DNA of 40,429 nucleotides from Marinisporobacter sp. (lineage in GTDB: Bacteria > Bacillota > Clostridia > Peptostreptococcales > Thermotaleaceae), in NCBI GenBank assembly GCA_025210395.1, contig JAOARV010000021.1:1-40429 (forward strand). The letters run 5' to 3'. Shown here piece by piece: positions 6,768 to 15,043 of this stretch. Position 1 is the first letter of the stretch; each line of letters begins with the position of its first letter. Both the position numbers and the translations under genes were made by a program. The notes below the pieces were generated by a model. It did no database searches. It was given only the letters and a program-made list of their open reading frames with translations, and was not told the DNA's origin.

Positions 6768-8042
6768 TTGATTAAGAGTTTTATTTTTGAAAATTTCAAA
6801 AGCTTTGCTCAGGCTACATTAGATATGGAACAACTTACAATAATGGTTGGAGCAAATGCGGGTGGTAAGACAAATGCTATAGAGGGAATCAAAATATTAT
6901 CAGAGTTTGTAACAGGTAGAGATCTTTCAGATATATTAGATGGAACAAAAAACTTTAAAGGCTGGATTCGAGGGGGAAGTGATGCTTGTCCTAGATTTAA
7001 TTCTAATTATTTTGTTTTAGGATGCGTTATTGGATATGATGAAAATATTGATTTAGAGTACAAAATAAAGATAAAAGTGGATGAAAAAATTTATGTAAAA
7101 GAAGAATGTTTGAATAAGATATGCTATCATGACAATAAAAAAAGTGAGGAAAAGATTTTTTCAACAAAAAATCTTACGGAGTATGTAGGTGTTATAAGAG
7201 CAGAATATAATAATGGGAGAAGAGGTCCTAATCCAATCATTGAGTGTATGGGTTTTTCTTCTGTAATTAGTCAATTGCAAACTAAAATACCATTAAAAAG
7301 TGAAGTAGAAAAAATAATTGTTTCAGAGATTCAACATGTTATTAAAAGATTAAGAAATATATTGTTTTTTGATCCAGAGCCTTCCATGATTGAGGTGTAT
7401 TCAAGAATAAATGATGTTGAAATGAAATCAAATGGTTCAAATTTACCTTCTGTTTTATATTATTTATGTAAAGAGGAAGAAAAAAAAGAAAGAATATTAG
7501 ATATTATGAGATCTTTACCTGAAAGTGAATTTACAGATATTTCTTTTGATAAAACAGCTATTGGTGACGTGATGTTTAAGGTTGAGGAAAAAGTTGGGAA
7601 AAATAAATATAATATTGAAGCAGAAAAATTAAGCTATGGAACGTTAAGGGCATTAGCAATAGTAGCAGCACTTCTTCAAGGAGAAGAACGATCTATGATT
7701 ATTATTGAAGAAGTCAATAATGGTATTCATCCAAGTAGAGCGTCCAAACTCATAGATGTCATATCAACTGTATCTGATGAAAGAAATATAGATACTTTAA
7801 TTACTACACATAATACAGCTTTACTCAATGCAGTGAATAAGGATAATTTATTAGGTGTTGTTGTATGTTATAGAAATGCGTCCACCGGCAGTAGCAAGTT
7901 TGTTTCTCTAGTAGATATAGATAAATATCCAAAGTTGATGGCAAAAGGGAAGTTAGGAGATTTATTAGAAAAAGATGAAGTGCATAAAGCAATAATGGAT
8001 AAGAAGACAAGGAAAAATAAATATACTTGGATGGAGGGGTAA
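6768..8042 (+). CDS. AAA-family (ABC-like, OLD-related) ATPase, no TOPRIM domain
   Basis: A 424-residue soluble ATPase. Walker A is GANAGGKTN near residues 28-36, preceded by the typical IKSFIFENFKSF start. An ABC-like signature (AEKLSYGTLRAL) precedes Walker B (SMIIIEEVNNGIHP), and a switch His lies in LITTHNTALL. This is the AAA_15/AAA_21 type found in OLD, Gabija-like and other defence ATPases, but no TOPRIM nuclease is fused. I chose the TTG at 6768 because AGGAAGGTG lies six bases ahead; a GTG at 6759 is in frame but too close to the site. The PIN-like gene starts two bases after its stop, so the two form a transcriptional and translational unit. Role in phage defence is inferred. Confidence 0.8.
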   Translation: MIKSFIFENFKSFAQATLDMEQLTIMVGANAGGKTNAIEGIKILSEFVTGRDLSDILDGTKNFKGWIRGGSDACPRFNSNYFVLGCVIGYDENIDLEYKIKIKVDEKIYVKEECLNKICYHDNKKSEEKIFSTKNLTEYVGVIRAEYNNGRRGPNPIIECMGFSSVISQLQTKIPLKSEVEKIIVSEIQHVIKRLRNILFFDPEPSMIEVYSRINDVEMKSNGSNLPSVLYYLCKEEEKKERILDIMRSLPESEFTDISFDKTAIGDVMFKVEEKVGKNKYNIEAEKLSYGTLRALAIVAALLQGEERSMIIIEEVNNGIHPSRASKLIDVISTVSDERNIDTLITTHNTALLNAVNKDNLLGVVVCYRNASTGSSKFVSLVDIDKYPKLMAKGKLGDLLEKDEVHKAIMDKKTRKNKYTWMEG

Positions 8043-8044
8043 GT

Positions 8045-8530
8045 ATGAATGTACATTTTATAGACACCTCTGTTTTAGTAAATATTCTAGATATTCCAAA
8101 TATGAATTCAGATAAAGAAAGGGTATTAGAGGAATATAGGAGTTTAAAAGAAAGTGAAAAAGATACACTGCTTTTACCGTTGGCTACTATTATAGAAACT
8201 GGTAATCATATTGCACATATTCCTAATGGAAGTGTAAGAAGAACTAAAGGTAAAGCTATGGCTGAAATGCTAAAAGACATGGCAAATGGAAATGCTCCTT
8301 GGGATTATTATGAAGGGGAAATTACTAGAGATGATTTATTGTATTTTTCCAAAGAGTTTCCGGATATGGCTATGCAGGAAACTGGGATAGGTGATTTATC
8401 TATCATATCAGCTTATAATAAATACAAAGAATCGGTTCCAGCTATTGGAAGGATTAGAATATGGAGTTTAGATACGCACCTGTCTGTGTACGAGGAACAA
8501 ATGAGTGTACGGAGAAGAAGAAAGAGATAA
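8045..8530 (+). CDS. PIN-like nuclease domain protein, partner of the ATPase
   Basis: A 161-residue protein with the acidic residue pattern of PIN ribonucleases: D7 in HFIDTSVLVN, E51 in IIETGNHI, D117 in GIGDLSIISA and D143 in SLDTHL. It ends in a very basic tail (VRRRRKR). PIN domains cut RNA with Mg or Mn bound by such residues. The ATG at 8045 has GGAGGGG five bases ahead; a TTG further upstream lies inside the ATPase gene. It is coupled to the ATPase gene and followed by a strong terminator. An ATPase-gated RNA-cutting effector is a reasonable but unproven model; no antitoxin-like gene is beside it. Confidence 0.72.
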   Translation: MNVHFIDTSVLVNILDIPNMNSDKERVLEEYRSLKESEKDTLLLPLATIIETGNHIAHIPNGSVRRTKGKAMAEMLKDMANGNAPWDYYEGEITRDDLLYFSKEFPDMAMQETGIGDLSIISAYNKYKESVPAIGRIRIWSLDTHLSVYEEQMSVRRRRKR

Positions 8531-8533
8531 TGT

Positions 8534-8569
8534 AAAACCCCCTTACAGTATATTTTGTAAGGGGGTTTT
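8534..8569. terminator. strong bidirectional terminator
   Basis: AAAACCCCCTTACA and TGTAAGGGGGTTTT are perfect arms with a short loop. It separates the PIN-like gene from the convergent ychF and can serve both. Confidence 0.9.
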
Positions 8570-8604
8570 AAAAATGATATTTATAAATTTTGAAGAATAG
8601 AGTG

Positions 8605-8848
8605 TTACACGTTAAATCTAAACAATATTACATCCCCATCTTTTACAATATAATCTTTTCCTTCAAGTCGTACAAGTCCTTTTTCCTTTGCAGCAGCCAT
8701 ATTACCAGAAGCTACTAAATCATCAAAACTAATGGTTTCTGCACGGATAAATCCTTTTTCAAAATCTGTGTGGATTTTTCCAGCCGCTTGTGGTGCTTTG
8801 CTTCCAATCTTTATAGTCCATGCACGAACTTCTTGTGGTCCTGCTGTT
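8605..8848 (-). repeat. intact copy of the ychF 3'-end direct repeat
   Basis: This is the functional end of ychF and matches 6122-6365 over 244 gap-free positions. The pair brackets about 2.2 kb containing the brxL remnant and the ATPase/PIN genes. The right end of the similarity falls at CCTGC(T/A)GTT; beyond it the two sequences are unrelated. Confidence 0.9.
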
Positions 8849-9696
8849 AAGAAGCTCATTAAGCCAAGAAGGTTATATCCAGCTTTGATCAATTTATCAA
8901 GACCAGATTCTTCAAGACCTAGTTCTGCTAAAAATTGTTCTTTTTCTTCATCATCAAGCTCAGAAATTTCAGATTCGATTTTGGCACAGATTACTACGAC
9001 CTCTGCATTTTCAGTTTTAGCATGTTCTCTTACCTGTGCTACCATTTGATTATCAGAAGGATCTAGTAAATCATCTTCAGATACATTGGCAACATAAATG
9101 ATTGGTTTAAAGGATAATAAAGTATATTCTTGTACCATTTTTTCTTCATCTTCTGTTAATTCAAGGGTTCTTGCAGATTTTCCTTCTTCAAGAGTTGCTT
9201 TGACTCTTTCTAGTAAGTCAAGTTCTTTTTGAAGAGATTTATCTCCCTTTAAAAGTTTTTTCGTCTTTTGAATTCTTCTATCAATGAGTTCAAGATCAGA
9301 AAATATTAATTCAAGATTAATAGTTTCAATATCTCTCAGGGGTCCTACACTACCTTCTACGTGAACGACATTTTCATCCTCGAAGCATCTTACTACGTGA
9401 ACGATTGCAGCAACTTCACGGATATTTCCTAAGAATTTATTTCCAAGCCCTTCTCCTTTACTAGCTCCTTTTACAAGTCCTGCTATATCATAAAATTCAA
9501 TAGCAGTAGGAAGTACTTTTTTTGAATCATACATTTCTCTTAATACTTCTAATCTTTTATCAGGAACGGAAACAACCCCAACGTTTGGTTCGATGGTGCA
9601 GAATGGATAGTTTGCTGATTCAGCACCAGCTTTTGTAATAGCGTTAAATAATGTACTTTTACCTACATTTGGTAAACCTACGATACCTAATTTCAT
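8605..9696 (-). CDS. ychF: redox-regulated ATPase YchF (Obg-family)
   Basis: A full-length 363-residue YchF/EngD. The P-loop GLPNVGKST is at residues 7-15 and the G3 motif DIAGL at 70-74, followed by VKGASKGEGLGNKFL; the G4 position reads NVSE rather than NKxD, which is why YchF prefers ATP to GTP. A coiled-coil helical insert lies in the middle and a TGS domain at the C-terminus (about 280-361) ends in FRFNV. It binds the ribosome and is linked to stress responses and translation control in other bacteria. The start ATG follows AAAGGAAGAG. It has its own promoter and shares a terminator with the convergent PIN-like gene. Confidence 0.97.
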   Translation of the reverse strand: MKLGIVGLPNVGKSTLFNAITKAGAESANYPFCTIEPNVGVVSVPDKRLEVLREMYDSKKVLPTAIEFYDIAGLVKGASKGEGLGNKFLGNIREVAAIVHVVRCFEDENVVHVEGSVGPLRDIETINLELIFSDLELIDRRIQKTKKLLKGDKSLQKELDLLERVKATLEEGKSARTLELTEDEEKMVQEYTLLSFKPIIYVANVSEDDLLDPSDNQMVAQVREHAKTENAEVVVICAKIESEISELDDEEKEQFLAELGLEESGLDKLIKAGYNLLGLMSFLTAGPQEVRAWTIKIGSKAPQAAGKIHTDFEKGFIRAETISFDDLVASGNMAAAKEKGLVRLEGKDYIVKDGDVILFRFNV

Positions 9697-9744
9697 TCGT
9701 AACTCTTCCTTTCAAACGATCTATGTGATTTTCATACAAATTAA

Positions 9745-9773
9745 ATTATAACTGATAAATATGTCTAGTTCAA
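9745..9773 (-). promoter_or_regulatory. ychF promoter
   Basis: On the minus strand, TTGAAC (9773-9768), a 17-base spacer and a perfect TATAAT (9750-9745) lie about 50 bases upstream of the ychF start. Confidence 0.65.
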
Positions 9774-9851
9774 TAAAAAGAAGTCATGAAGGCGTTCTTT
9801 TTTCATATTTAGTAGATGTTATCAATAAAATGAATTAGGGGGTGGGACTTT

Positions 9852-11027
9852 GTGAAGATGATCAAAAATATGAAAACACTGTTTTTTTCTATTGTGTTTT
9901 CTATATTTGGAATAGGTTATTTAGTAGGTTTTGGACTTTTAGAGAGATATTCTATTGTTGGTTTAACTATTGTTTTTTGCATATTTATTAGAGAGATAAG
10001 AAAAATAAGTTTTATGCAATTTTGTATAGGGATAGGTGGAATGATTGTAGGAATTTTATTATGTAGTCATTTTTTGTTTTTTTTTGAATATAAAGATGAA
10101 AGCAGGAAAGAGTCTATTTATGCAGAAGAAAATGAAAATACAGCAGTATTATTAGTATACGAAGGAGAACCTGAGCGGTATGATTTGCCTATTCACTTAA
10201 AGAATATAAATACAAGTAATTCTATAAAGGAAAAAATATTTTTACCTATAAGATTATATCAATATAAAAGAGTTTATGAAAATATAGGAATTAGTAAATA
10301 TAAAGATATAAGTAGAAGAATTGGACAAAAGCTTTCTACTCATTTGGACCATGGCTATGATATTTATATCTCTTATTTAAACGATCAACCCTATTATAAA
10401 GATGTTATTTGTGAAAAGGTATTAAGACAAAAATATAAGAAAATGATTATTGCTCCTATTCTTTTGACAGAATCATTAAATTATCAATATGTTGTTCACG
10501 AATTAGAAATGGAAAACTTATATATGAATAAGAATTCATTGAAATTTATGAAACCCCTTTGGGATGGTGAAAAAATCACAAAAGCTATTGTAAAAGAAGC
10601 ATGCAGGGAGAATGAGGACAAAAAGGATATGGGAATTGTTTTAATGGGAAATATGAAGGGAGAAGGTGTAAGATCAAAGGCTGTCAATCAGGAAAGAAAG
10701 TTTGTAGAAAATATCAAAAAAGAATTGATGAAAAATGGATTTGAAGAAAGAAAAATAAAATTTACAGGGCAAAGCTTTAAAGAAGAAGAGCTTAATAAAA
10801 ATTTAGGAGAACTTCAAGAATATGGAGTGGGGAAAATTTTATTAGTGGAAATAGATGATGTACTAGATAAAATAGAAAATCAGTATAGGATAGAAAAATT
10901 AATTAAAAAAATGAAAGGTGTAGAAAATTTAGATATAAGATATATGGCGGGATGGGGAGAAAAGGATTTAATAATAGAAGAATTAGAATATAGAATAAGG
11001 TTGATGAATGTAGAAAAATGGAATTAA
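9852..11027 (+). CDS. membrane-anchored protein with a chelatase-like (ferrochelatase-fold) domain
   Basis: A 391-residue protein. Three hydrophobic segments fill roughly residues 8-90, and the rest is soluble. The soluble part looks like a two-lobed type II chelatase fold: lobe one has LLVYEGEPERYDLP near residue 100, YKDISRRIGQKLSTHL, then a YISYLNDQPYYKD..L.QKYKKMIIAPILLTES stretch, which recalls the MRY..P....AL..L...G..KIIVLPLYPQ region of ferrochelatase. Lobe two begins IVLMGNMKGEG and has KILLVEID. The catalytic His and Glu of ferrochelatase are not clear. The GTG at 9852 has GGGGGTGG ahead. The gene precedes the yfmFH pair. The fold call is mine from pattern; its function is unknown. 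Confidence 0.45.
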   Translation: MKMIKNMKTLFFSIVFSIFGIGYLVGFGLLERYSIVGLTIVFCIFIREIRKISFMQFCIGIGGMIVGILLCSHFLFFFEYKDESRKESIYAEENENTAVLLVYEGEPERYDLPIHLKNINTSNSIKEKIFLPIRLYQYKRVYENIGISKYKDISRRIGQKLSTHLDHGYDIYISYLNDQPYYKDVICEKVLRQKYKKMIIAPILLTESLNYQYVVHELEMENLYMNKNSLKFMKPLWDGEKITKAIVKEACRENEDKKDMGIVLMGNMKGEGVRSKAVNQERKFVENIKKELMKNGFEERKIKFTGQSFKEEELNKNLGELQEYGVGKILLVEIDDVLDKIENQYRIEKLIKKMKGVENLDIRYMAGWGEKDLIIEELEYRIRLMNVEKWN

Positions 11028-11145
11028 ATGGTTAAAGACTTTAGAGAATGTATATAATAGAAAGGAACAAGCATAATAAATAGTGACAATATGGAAAATT
11101 TACGGTATAAATAAATTATACAAAATAATGCAAGGAGGGTTAAAT

Positions 11146-12426
11146 TTGTTAGAAAGATTAAAACCTATAGAAATTGGGAAAAATGTCAAGTTACATATTA
11201 TTAAAACAGATAAATTTAAAACGAATTTAGTAAGTGTATATTTTAAAAGACCTCTTATAAAAGATGAGGTTACAAAAAATGCTTTACTAGCTATGGTATT
11301 ACCTAGAGGAACAAAAAAATATACAAGTTCTATGGTAATATCAAAGGAATTAGAAGGATTGTATGGAGCTTTTTTAGGTTGTGATGTGGCTAAAAAGGGT
11401 GAAAGACAGATTATTCAGTTTAGAATGCAACTGATTAATGATCAATATGTAGAGGATGAAAATTTATTAGCGAGGGGAATGGAAATATTCAATGAGTATA
11501 TAAATGATCCATACATAGTAAATAGTTGCTTTGAAAAAAAATATGTCAACCAAGAAAAAGATAATTTAATGGAGAGAATAGAAGGACGAAAAAATGATAA
11601 GATGAAATATGCTTATGACCGTTGTATTGAAGAAATGTGCAAAAATGAGAAGTTTTCATTGTACCCTTATGGAAATATAGAGGATTTAAAAAATATTACA
11701 AGTGAGTCCTTATATGCACATTATAAAAATATTATTGCTACTTCTCCTATTGATATCTGTGTAGTAGGAGATTTTGATGAATTAGAAATACAAACATTAG
11801 TCACTGAAAAATTAAAGTTCAAACAAGGGGATGTTATATCTATAGGAAGAGAAAAAATAGACTATACCCCTGAGGAAGTAAAAAAAATAAAAGAAGAAAT
11901 GGATATCAATCAAGGAAAATTAAATCTTGGATACAGAACGAATGTTCCATTTGAGAGTGAATTATATCATTCTTTGCTGGTATATTCTAATATTTTAGGT
12001 GGAGGACCCAATTCAAAGCTTTTCAAAAATGTGAGAGAAAAAGAAAGTCTTTGCTACTATATTTTCTCAAGGATAGAAAAATTTAAATCTCTTATGTTGA
12101 TAGGTTCTGGAATAGAATTTGACAATTATGAAAAGGCAGTAGCATTAATAGAAAAGGAAATTAGAGAAATGAATCAAGGAAATTTTTCTGATGAAGATAT
12201 TAAGAGTGCTAAAAACGCTATCATTACATCTATTAGAGGGATGACAGATAGTCCTTATATGCTAGGGGATTTTTATTATTCACAAGCCATCAGTGGTAGT
12301 GAGGATACACTAGAGACCATGATTGAAAAAATTAGAAAAGTGAATAAAGAACAAATTATTGAAGCAGGGAAAAATATTCAATTAGATACGATATACTTCC
12401 TAAAAAATAAAGGGGAGGTTCTATAA
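11146..12426 (+). CDS. yfmF: M16 peptidase-like protein YfmF (non-catalytic partner)
   Basis: A 426-residue M16-fold protein that lacks the zinc motif HxxEH: the corresponding place reads ALLAMVLPRGTKKY. It therefore fits the inactive half of an M16 pair. The second half has the family pattern LGYRTNVPFESELYHSLLVYSNILGGGPNSKLF. I chose the TTG at 11146 because AAGGAGGG lies six to seven bases ahead; the frame is open further upstream without a site. It lies one base ahead of yfmH. In Bacillus the YfmF/YfmH homologues are annotated as linked to 5-aminopentanol modification of EF-P; the role here is inferred from that. Confidence 0.85.
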   Translation: MLERLKPIEIGKNVKLHIIKTDKFKTNLVSVYFKRPLIKDEVTKNALLAMVLPRGTKKYTSSMVISKELEGLYGAFLGCDVAKKGERQIIQFRMQLINDQYVEDENLLARGMEIFNEYINDPYIVNSCFEKKYVNQEKDNLMERIEGRKNDKMKYAYDRCIEEMCKNEKFSLYPYGNIEDLKNITSESLYAHYKNIIATSPIDICVVGDFDELEIQTLVTEKLKFKQGDVISIGREKIDYTPEEVKKIKEEMDINQGKLNLGYRTNVPFESELYHSLLVYSNILGGGPNSKLFKNVREKESLCYYIFSRIEKFKSLMLIGSGIEFDNYEKAVALIEKEIREMNQGNFSDEDIKSAKNAIITSIRGMTDSPYMLGDFYYSQAISGSEDTLETMIEKIRKVNKEQIIEAGKNIQLDTIYFLKNKGEVL

Positions 12427-12427
12427 G

Positions 12428-13723
12428 ATGAGTGTAAAAACAATAGAAAGCAAATTATTAAAAGAAAAAATGATTGTAAAAGAGTTACCAAATGGCCTGA
12501 AAGTATTTTTTATGCCCAAGGAAGGTTATACAAAGCAATATGCTATTTTTGCTACAAAATATGGTTCTAATGAAAGTGAATTTATAATTCCAGGAGAAAG
12601 TGAAGTAACAAAGGTTCCTGATGGAATTGCACATTTTTTAGAGCATAAATTATTTGAAGAAGAAGAGGGAAGTATATTTGAAAAGTTTTCTGAATTAGGA
12701 TCTAATGTAAATGCATATACAAATTTTACTTCAACTTGCTATTTATTTTCATCTACAGACCGATTTTATGAAAATCTTGAAGTATTGATGAATTTTGTGC
12801 AGTCTCCCTATTTTACAGATGAAAATGTGGAAAAGGAAAAAGGAATCATAGGGCAGGAAATAAAGATGTATGAAGATAATCCAAATTGGAGAGTATTCTT
12901 TAATGGATTAAAGGCCATGTATCATCATCATCCAGTAAAGGTGGATATTGCAGGGACTGTAGAGAGTATTAGTAAAATAACAAAGGAAGACCTTTACAAG
13001 TGTTATAATACTTTTTATGATCCTTCGAATATGATTGTATTTATTGTAGGAGATGTGGATGGGGAAAAAGTTTTTTCTATCATTGAAAAGCTTCAAAAAA
13101 AGGAAGAAAAAGTAGAAGCTGAAATTAAAAGAATTTATCCTAAGGAGCCAGATACTATTGTTCAAAATATTATAGAAGAAAGATTAGATGTTTCTATTCC
13201 ACTTTTTAATATTGCTTTTAAAGATATAGAAAATAATCTTAGTCCGAATGAACTTTTGAAAAAAAATATTGGTACAAAAATACTACTCGATATGCTATTT
13301 GGAGAGAGTTCAGATTTATATAAAAATCTTTATGAAGAAGGACTTATTAATGATACCTTTGAAAATGAATATACAGGGAAAGAAGATTACGCATATTCTA
13401 TGCTAGGAGGAGAATCTAAAAACCCTAAAAAGGTTTTAGATAAGGTTTTTGCTTATATAGAAAAACTAAAGAAAACAGGATTAAATAAAGAGGACTTTGA
13501 AAGAATAAAGAAAAAGCATATGGGGCAACATTTAAGCTATTATAATTCTGTAGAATTTATTGCGACTACTTTTGTTGCTTATCACTTTAAAGATATCCAT
13601 ATTTTTGATTATATAGAAGCTTTAAAGGACATGGAATTTGAGAGGATACAAAAAAGATTTATAGAACATTTTGATGAAAAAAGATGTGTATTATCTATTA
13701 TAAGTCCAAAATCCTTTGAATAA
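12428..13723 (+). CDS. yfmH: M16 zinc peptidase YfmH
   Basis: A 431-residue M16 protease with the inverted zinc motif H69-F-L-E72-H73 (IAHFLEHKLFE) and a third ligand candidate E144 in GIIGQE, a spacing that fits the family. SNVNAYTNFT at 92-101 is the usual following strand. It is the catalytic subunit that would pair with the HxxEH-less YfmF encoded just before it, as in other two-gene M16 systems. The ATG lies one base after the yfmF stop, with GGGGAGG in the end of yfmF. No signal peptide, so a cytoplasmic protease. Confidence 0.92.
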   Translation: MSVKTIESKLLKEKMIVKELPNGLKVFFMPKEGYTKQYAIFATKYGSNESEFIIPGESEVTKVPDGIAHFLEHKLFEEEEGSIFEKFSELGSNVNAYTNFTSTCYLFSSTDRFYENLEVLMNFVQSPYFTDENVEKEKGIIGQEIKMYEDNPNWRVFFNGLKAMYHHHPVKVDIAGTVESISKITKEDLYKCYNTFYDPSNMIVFIVGDVDGEKVFSIIEKLQKKEEKVEAEIKRIYPKEPDTIVQNIIEERLDVSIPLFNIAFKDIENNLSPNELLKKNIGTKILLDMLFGESSDLYKNLYEEGLINDTFENEYTGKEDYAYSMLGGESKNPKKVLDKVFAYIEKLKKTGLNKEDFERIKKKHMGQHLSYYNSVEFIATTFVAYHFKDIHIFDYIEALKDMEFERIQKRFIEHFDEKRCVLSIISPKSFE

Positions 13724-13775
13724 AATAAAAAAATTCATTATAATAGAAATGATGGTTGTCAGTTTTCCTGACAAC
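13716..13775 (+). promoter_or_regulatory. lgt promoter followed by a leader hairpin
   Basis: TTGAAT (13716-13721), a 17-base spacer and TATAAT (13739-13744) give a good sigma-A promoter that starts inside the last codons of yfmH. About eight bases after the -10 box, GGTTGTCAG and CTGACAACC form a perfect nine-base stem with a five-base loop, so the lgt mRNA would begin with this hairpin. The following AAAACTTTTT is a poor terminator tail, so it may act as a weak terminator for yfmFH or as a 5' stabiliser of the lgt mRNA. Confidence 0.6.
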
Positions 13776-13800
13776 CAAAACTTTTTAAGGAGTGATTTGA

Positions 13801-14526
13801 TTGGATCCAGTAGCATTTAAATTATTTGGACTAGCAATAAGATGGTATGGAATACTTATCGCAACAGGAATGGTATTAGGAACGATTCTTGCTATTAAAA
13901 GGGCAAAAAAACAAGGAATAGAGGAAGATAAGGTACTGGATTTATTATTGTTTGCAATCCCTGCTGCTATTATTGGTGCAAGAACCTATTATGTGATTTT
14001 TAATTTTGAATCCTATGGTGGAGACATCCTTAGTATGATCAATATTCGACAAGGTGGGTTAGCTATTCACGGTGGCGTTATAGGTGGCGTACTAGTAGGC
14101 TATTTCTTTTGTAAGAAGCATCGCATTTCATTTAGAAAAATGGTTGACATATGTGCACCCAGTATTATATTAGGTCAAGCCATTGGAAGATGGGGGAATT
14201 TTATTAACAAGGAAGCTTATGGGAGTCCTACGGATTTACCCTGGGCAATCGTAGTAGATGGGGTAAGGGTACATCCAACTTTTCTTTATGAATCTATTTG
14301 GAACTTTATGGTGTTTTTGTTTTTGTTATGGTATGACAAGAATAAAAAATTTCATGGAGAATTATTTTTATTATATGGAGCACTTTATTCAACAGCAAGA
14401 TTTTTTATTGAAGGATTAAGGATGGATAGCTTAATGTTTGGACCCTTTAGAGTTGCACAATTAGTAAGTATAGGTGCTATTTTATTAGCCAGTAGTTTTA
14501 TATATATAGGTAGAAAAAAAGCATAA
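13801..14526 (+). CDS. lgt: prolipoprotein diacylglyceryl transferase
   Basis: A 241-residue multi-pass membrane enzyme that moves diacylglycerol from phosphatidylglycerol to the lipobox Cys of prelipoproteins. The Lgt signature is clear: the IHGGVIGG segment near residue 96 and GQAIGRWGNFINKEAYG near residues 127-143, with the conserved Arg and Asn, plus HPTFLYESIWN near residue 163. The TTG start at 13801 has AAGGAG eight to nine bases ahead; no ATG is nearby. The length is a little short of the usual 250-290, with no missing motif. It has its own promoter. Confidence 0.96.
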   Translation: MDPVAFKLFGLAIRWYGILIATGMVLGTILAIKRAKKQGIEEDKVLDLLLFAIPAAIIGARTYYVIFNFESYGGDILSMINIRQGGLAIHGGVIGGVLVGYFFCKKHRISFRKMVDICAPSIILGQAIGRWGNFINKEAYGSPTDLPWAIVVDGVRVHPTFLYESIWNFMVFLFLLWYDKNKKFHGELFLLYGALYSTARFFIEGLRMDSLMFGPFRVAQLVSIGAILLASSFIYIGRKKA

Positions 14527-14623
14527 AATAGATTATTTGTTCGAAGAAACTAGAAAGAATGATGGGAATTTCAGAATATATGAAATTGCAATAAAAATGG
14601 AATAACATTGTCATAATCTGCTG

Positions 14624-14652
14624 TTGACATATATAGGAAATTGTAATAATAT
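14624..14652 (+). promoter_or_regulatory. promoter of the spo0E-like gene
   Basis: TTGACA (14624-14629), a 17-base spacer and TAATAT (14647-14652) lie about 50 bases ahead of the small gene at 14701. Confidence 0.55.
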
Positions 14653-14700
14653 ATACCCGTGCTAAAAATTTCAATTAATAGTAAAATATAGTGTGTGAAT

Positions 14701-14874
14701 ATGGGTGTAGATATGTCAATGTGTGATATAGAGAAAGTACGAAGTAAATTACATGATCTTATTCAGTTTGGATGCAATTATGATGAAATTTATAGGGTGA
14801 GTGTTGAACTAGATCAGTTAATTATTGCTTTTTATAAAAATAAAAATCAATCTATGATGATAGAATGTCAATAA
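14701..14874 (+). CDS. Spo0E-family aspartyl-phosphate phosphatase
   Basis: A 57-residue protein made of two helices, with the Spo0E signature in RVSVELDQLIIAFYK (about residues 32-46, the S-x-E-L-D core). Spo0E proteins remove phosphate from Spo0A~P and so delay sporulation. The N-terminal helix reads IEKVRSKLHDLI. The ATG at 14701 has only a weak site; a second ATG at 14713 is equally possible. A promoter precedes it and a terminator follows directly, so it is a single-gene unit between lgt and the dcw cluster. The protein was identified by the motif and its size. Confidence 0.8.
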   Translation: MGVDMSMCDIEKVRSKLHDLIQFGCNYDEIYRVSVELDQLIIAFYKNKNQSMMIECQ

Positions 14875-14906
14875 AAACCTTCAAGTGATAGGCTTGGGGG
14901 TTTTTT
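14874..14906 (+). terminator. terminator of the spo0E-like gene
   Basis: CCTTCAAG and CTTGGGGG pair through C-G, A-T and G-T pairs around a seven-base loop, followed by six T. It starts at the stop codon. Confidence 0.8.
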
Positions 14907-15043
14907 GATGAATAAAAATAGTAGAATGTACCTAATAAAAAATCTTTATTTAGGGAAGGATTTTTTTAAAATATATAGAAATTATTTAAAAGTGGTGAGA
15001 AGTGGAGGAGGGTGGAGGCGTTTTCCTAAAATGGGGTGAAAAT

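Noticed and set aside
8732..9049. Plus-strand open frame of 105 codons inside ychF
   Set aside because: It is the antisense shadow of the intact, well-conserved ychF gene and has no ribosome site.
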